Positions 61,474-64,000 of a stretch of 64,000 bases of DNA are shown here, one piece after another (position 1 is the stretch's first letter; each line of letters starts with the position of its first letter). Origin of the DNA: Augochlora pura (taxonomy: Eukaryota; Arthropoda; Insecta; Hymenoptera; Halictidae). A program made the position numbers and the translations under genes. The stretch covers positions 8,320,831 through 8,384,830 of the forward strand of contig NC_135779.1 in assembly GCF_028453695.1 (NCBI RefSeq), in the 5' to 3' direction. A model generated the notes under the pieces. That model ran no database searches. It was given only the letters and a program-made list of their open reading frames with translations, and was not told the origin of the DNA.

Positions 61474-63930
61474 ATGACACTTCTGGTGATCTGTTGCTTG
61501 TTCATGTTTCACCGAGTGTCGCCGGAATTGACACATGGTTTCGCTGGAAATTCCAACGGTGAAAACACGACATGGAATAGCCTGGAATTAAGCTCCAGAC
61601 ACAGGATCAAGGACTCCAGTTTTCTGCTGGACAGATATCCCATAAGAGAGTTACCATCTGATCCCTTAAACTGCAGAAGATCTGCAAAATGTGTGGAGTT
61701 AGAGAAGAACACATGTATGGGTACAAGATTACCATATACCAGAACCACTTTGGACTTGATACCTGAGGACATGACCCAGGATATGATAGAGGTATATAAA
61801 TGCAATTTGTTAAATTTAAATATATATTGTTTAAGTATATTAAACATAAAGATTAAATTCATATTTCTCATGCTTTTCCTTTGACTAGATTAGGAAGTAA
61901 AGTTGAATAAGTGAAAAGGTGGCATTTCCTTGGGTGCCCATATACCTGTTAGACTCAGGTATACAAGGTGCCTATTTGAAGTCACCTCAGGTATAGCCTG
62001 TCCTGGTTCTTTCAGTGTTGCAATTTCAATGCCATGTGATTTACAGTTACTCTATTCTATAATACTTCCTAAAACAGATTCTGACAGTTACTTCTAATTT
62101 ATTGATGAAATTACTTGCAGGCTATAGTTAACAATAAATTAAACATTAAATTACTATAAGATTACATTATTTAGATTTGTTAATAATATCTTCTATGTAA
62201 TAATTTTATTTCACAGGAAAGATTGCAAGTTTTACAAGCATTGAGGCATATACCAAAGTGTTGGGCAGTTGTTCAGCCTCTGTTGTGCTCAATATTTATG
62301 CCAAAATGTACCAATGATACAGTAGACTTGCCATCTCAAGAGATGTGCAAAATAGTTTCTGGCCCCTGCAGAATTGTATTCAACCAAACAATCTGGCCAA
62401 GTTTCATCAAATGTGATAACACAGAACTGTTCCCAAGATTATGCAAAAATGATATCAGAGAGCTAAAGTTTAACATTTCGGGCAAGTGTTTAAAGCCTCT
62501 GGTTCCGACTGATAATGCACTTGCCATCTTTGAAGGAGTTGAAAGTTGTGGCACACAATGTAATGACCCTTTGTTCACACCCGATGAGCACAAGCAGATA
62601 CATTCTTTCATTGCTTGGGCCGCAGGAATATGTGGTTCTTTCAACCTGTTCACAGTTGTAAGTATGGCAAAAATAATGAACTATTCTATGAACAATTCGG
62701 TCTCACATCTATTCTGTATTATAGGTAACTTTTTTAATTGATTGGAGGAGTGCAAACAAGTATCCTGCCTTAGTTATATTCTATATAAATTGTTGTTTTA
62801 TGATATCCTGTGTTGGTTGGCTCGCTCAATTTATGAATGCAAGCAGAGAAGTGATAGTATGTCGCAAAGATGGAACATTAAGAATGAGTGAACCCAGGTA
62901 AACATGCAATCGTCGTTTTTTAAGATCTACAGGATGAGTTTAAAATAAACTATTGATATATTTTCAGTGGGGAGAACTTACTATGTGTTGTGGTATTTGT
63001 CTTGGTCTATTATTCTCTTATGGCAGCTATGGTATGGTTTGTGATTTTGACATATGCTTGGCACATGAGTTTCCAAGCACTAGGCAAAATTCAAGACAGA
63101 ATCGATAAGAAGGGCGCATATTTTCATCTAATAGCTTGGTGTTTGCCACTCGTATTAACTGTAACCATCATGGCATTAGGAGAAATAGATGGAAACAGTG
63201 TAACTGGTATATGTTTTGTCGGTTACGCTAATCACACGATTAGAGCATGGTTTTTACTTGGTCCTGTACTAATAGTTTTATTAGCTGGTGGATATTTTTT
63301 ATCGAGAGGTATGTTCAAGTTTACATTGATTTATATAACCTTTCTAGTTCTTACAATCAAAATAATAAAGTATATTGTTTATGTGCATTCCTAGAGACCT
63401 TAGTGTGTAAGTATTTTTCTAGTAAGTGCACAAGATTATTAAGTCATCATACACAGAAGTAATAGTGTAACATTTTCAGGACTGATTACTTTAATACGAT
63501 TAAAAATAACCAGCCAAGAAATCATATCTGAAAGGGCAAGCGCTAAAATACGCGAAACCATCGTGCGTATGGGTCTCTTTTCAATTTTCACATTCGCTGC
63601 AGTAGTGGTGACATTTTATTGTCACATTTACGAGTTCCAACATTCATGGCAGTGGCGTCAGAGCTTTAGGAACTATATGATGTAAAACTAACATTCATGG
63701 AGTATGCTGCTAAATACGAAAGTCAATCGTGTCAACAATATATTCTTTCTCATTTACAGATGTGCAATAACGACGAAATACTTAGACATTTCTGAATGCA
63801 AAATGGAGATCCGTCCAAGCGCAGCTAAAATGCAACTGCACTTACTTTTACCATTTTTCTCTGGTATTCTTATGTCTTCGTGGGTCTGGACGAGTTCAAC
63901 TGTAGACACATGGACCAGATTTCTCAGACG
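61474..63930 (+). CDS. smo: Smoothened, first six coding exons (partial, runs off the window)
   Basis: Exons 61474-61791, 62217-62657, 62725-62897, 62968-63308, 63480-63681 and 63760-63930; phases 0, 0, 2, 1, 2, and the last exon ends in phase 2 at CG|GTAAAA, so the gene continues. It has a signal peptide (TLLVICCLFMFH), a Frizzled-type Cys-rich domain (CRRSAKCVELEKNTCMGTRL, CWAVVQPLLCSIFMPKC, CKIVSGPC), a juxtamembrane linker (GVESCGTQCNDPLFT) and seven-helix blocks (DWRSANKYPALVIFYIN, TYAWHMSFQALG, GICFVGYANH). All match Smoothened, the Hedgehog-pathway transducer, better than any Frizzled. The C-terminal cytosolic tail, which carries the PKA/CK1 phosphorylation sites in flies, is outside the window. 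Confidence 0.95.
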
Positions 63931-64000
63931 GTAAAATTTCACATAAGATATGCATTCTTTAAAGTACTGTTTTCCGTATGCCAATGGTTTCTTTTTAGAA

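Overview
The window is nuclear DNA from an animal, most likely an insect and probably a hymenopteran. All genes have small exons and GT-AG introns. They encode typical insect single-copy orthologues (Smoothened, mitoguardin, tektin, peflin, a KIAA0319-like PKD protein). The non-coding sequence is AT-rich with GC-rich islands and is strewn with short non-autonomous DNA transposons. The order is inferred from general character, not from any search. All exon borders were read by eye from splice consensus, reading frame and phase arithmetic.

Left end (1-305): the first two coding exons of a tRNA-splicing endonuclease subunit Sen2 gene on the minus strand; the gene runs off the window. From about 1.8 to 44.4 kb lies mitoguardin (plus strand), a mitochondrial outer-membrane protein. 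Its membrane-anchor exons (2103-2588) are separated from its six C-terminal exons (41492-44362) by a single intron of about 38.9 kb. Inside that intron, on the opposite strand, sits a complete four-exon gene for a secreted, probably GPI-anchored protein resembling insect Unzipped (4987-7313). The rest of the intron has no convincing coding sequence. It holds GC-rich promoter-like islands, microsatellites, a decayed non-LTR retrotransposon end and at least three families of small terminal-inverted-repeat elements, two of them with TTAA target sites.

Right third: tektin-1-like (46960-48665, plus, complete, 409 residues) is followed by a peflin-type penta-EF-hand gene (49317-50257, plus, 185 residues). 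Next comes a TRIM45-like gene whose two halves lie on opposite strands. RING, B-box 1, B-box 2 and the start of the coiled coil are on the minus strand (54641-53025). The rest of the coiled coil and the Cys/His-rich TRIM45 tail are on the plus strand (51395-52045). The splice phases of the two halves match exactly. A KIAA0319-like gene follows (59577-55845, minus, complete), and the window ends in the first six coding exons of smoothened (61474-63930, plus, continuing beyond the window).

The genes are not a functional cluster. Tektin and Smoothened are both linked to cilia in animals generally, but nothing here suggests co-regulation. The strongest oddity is the head-to-tail strand conflict within the TRIM45-like gene. 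It could be a local assembly inversion, a real gene-splitting inversion, or a gene read by trans-splicing.
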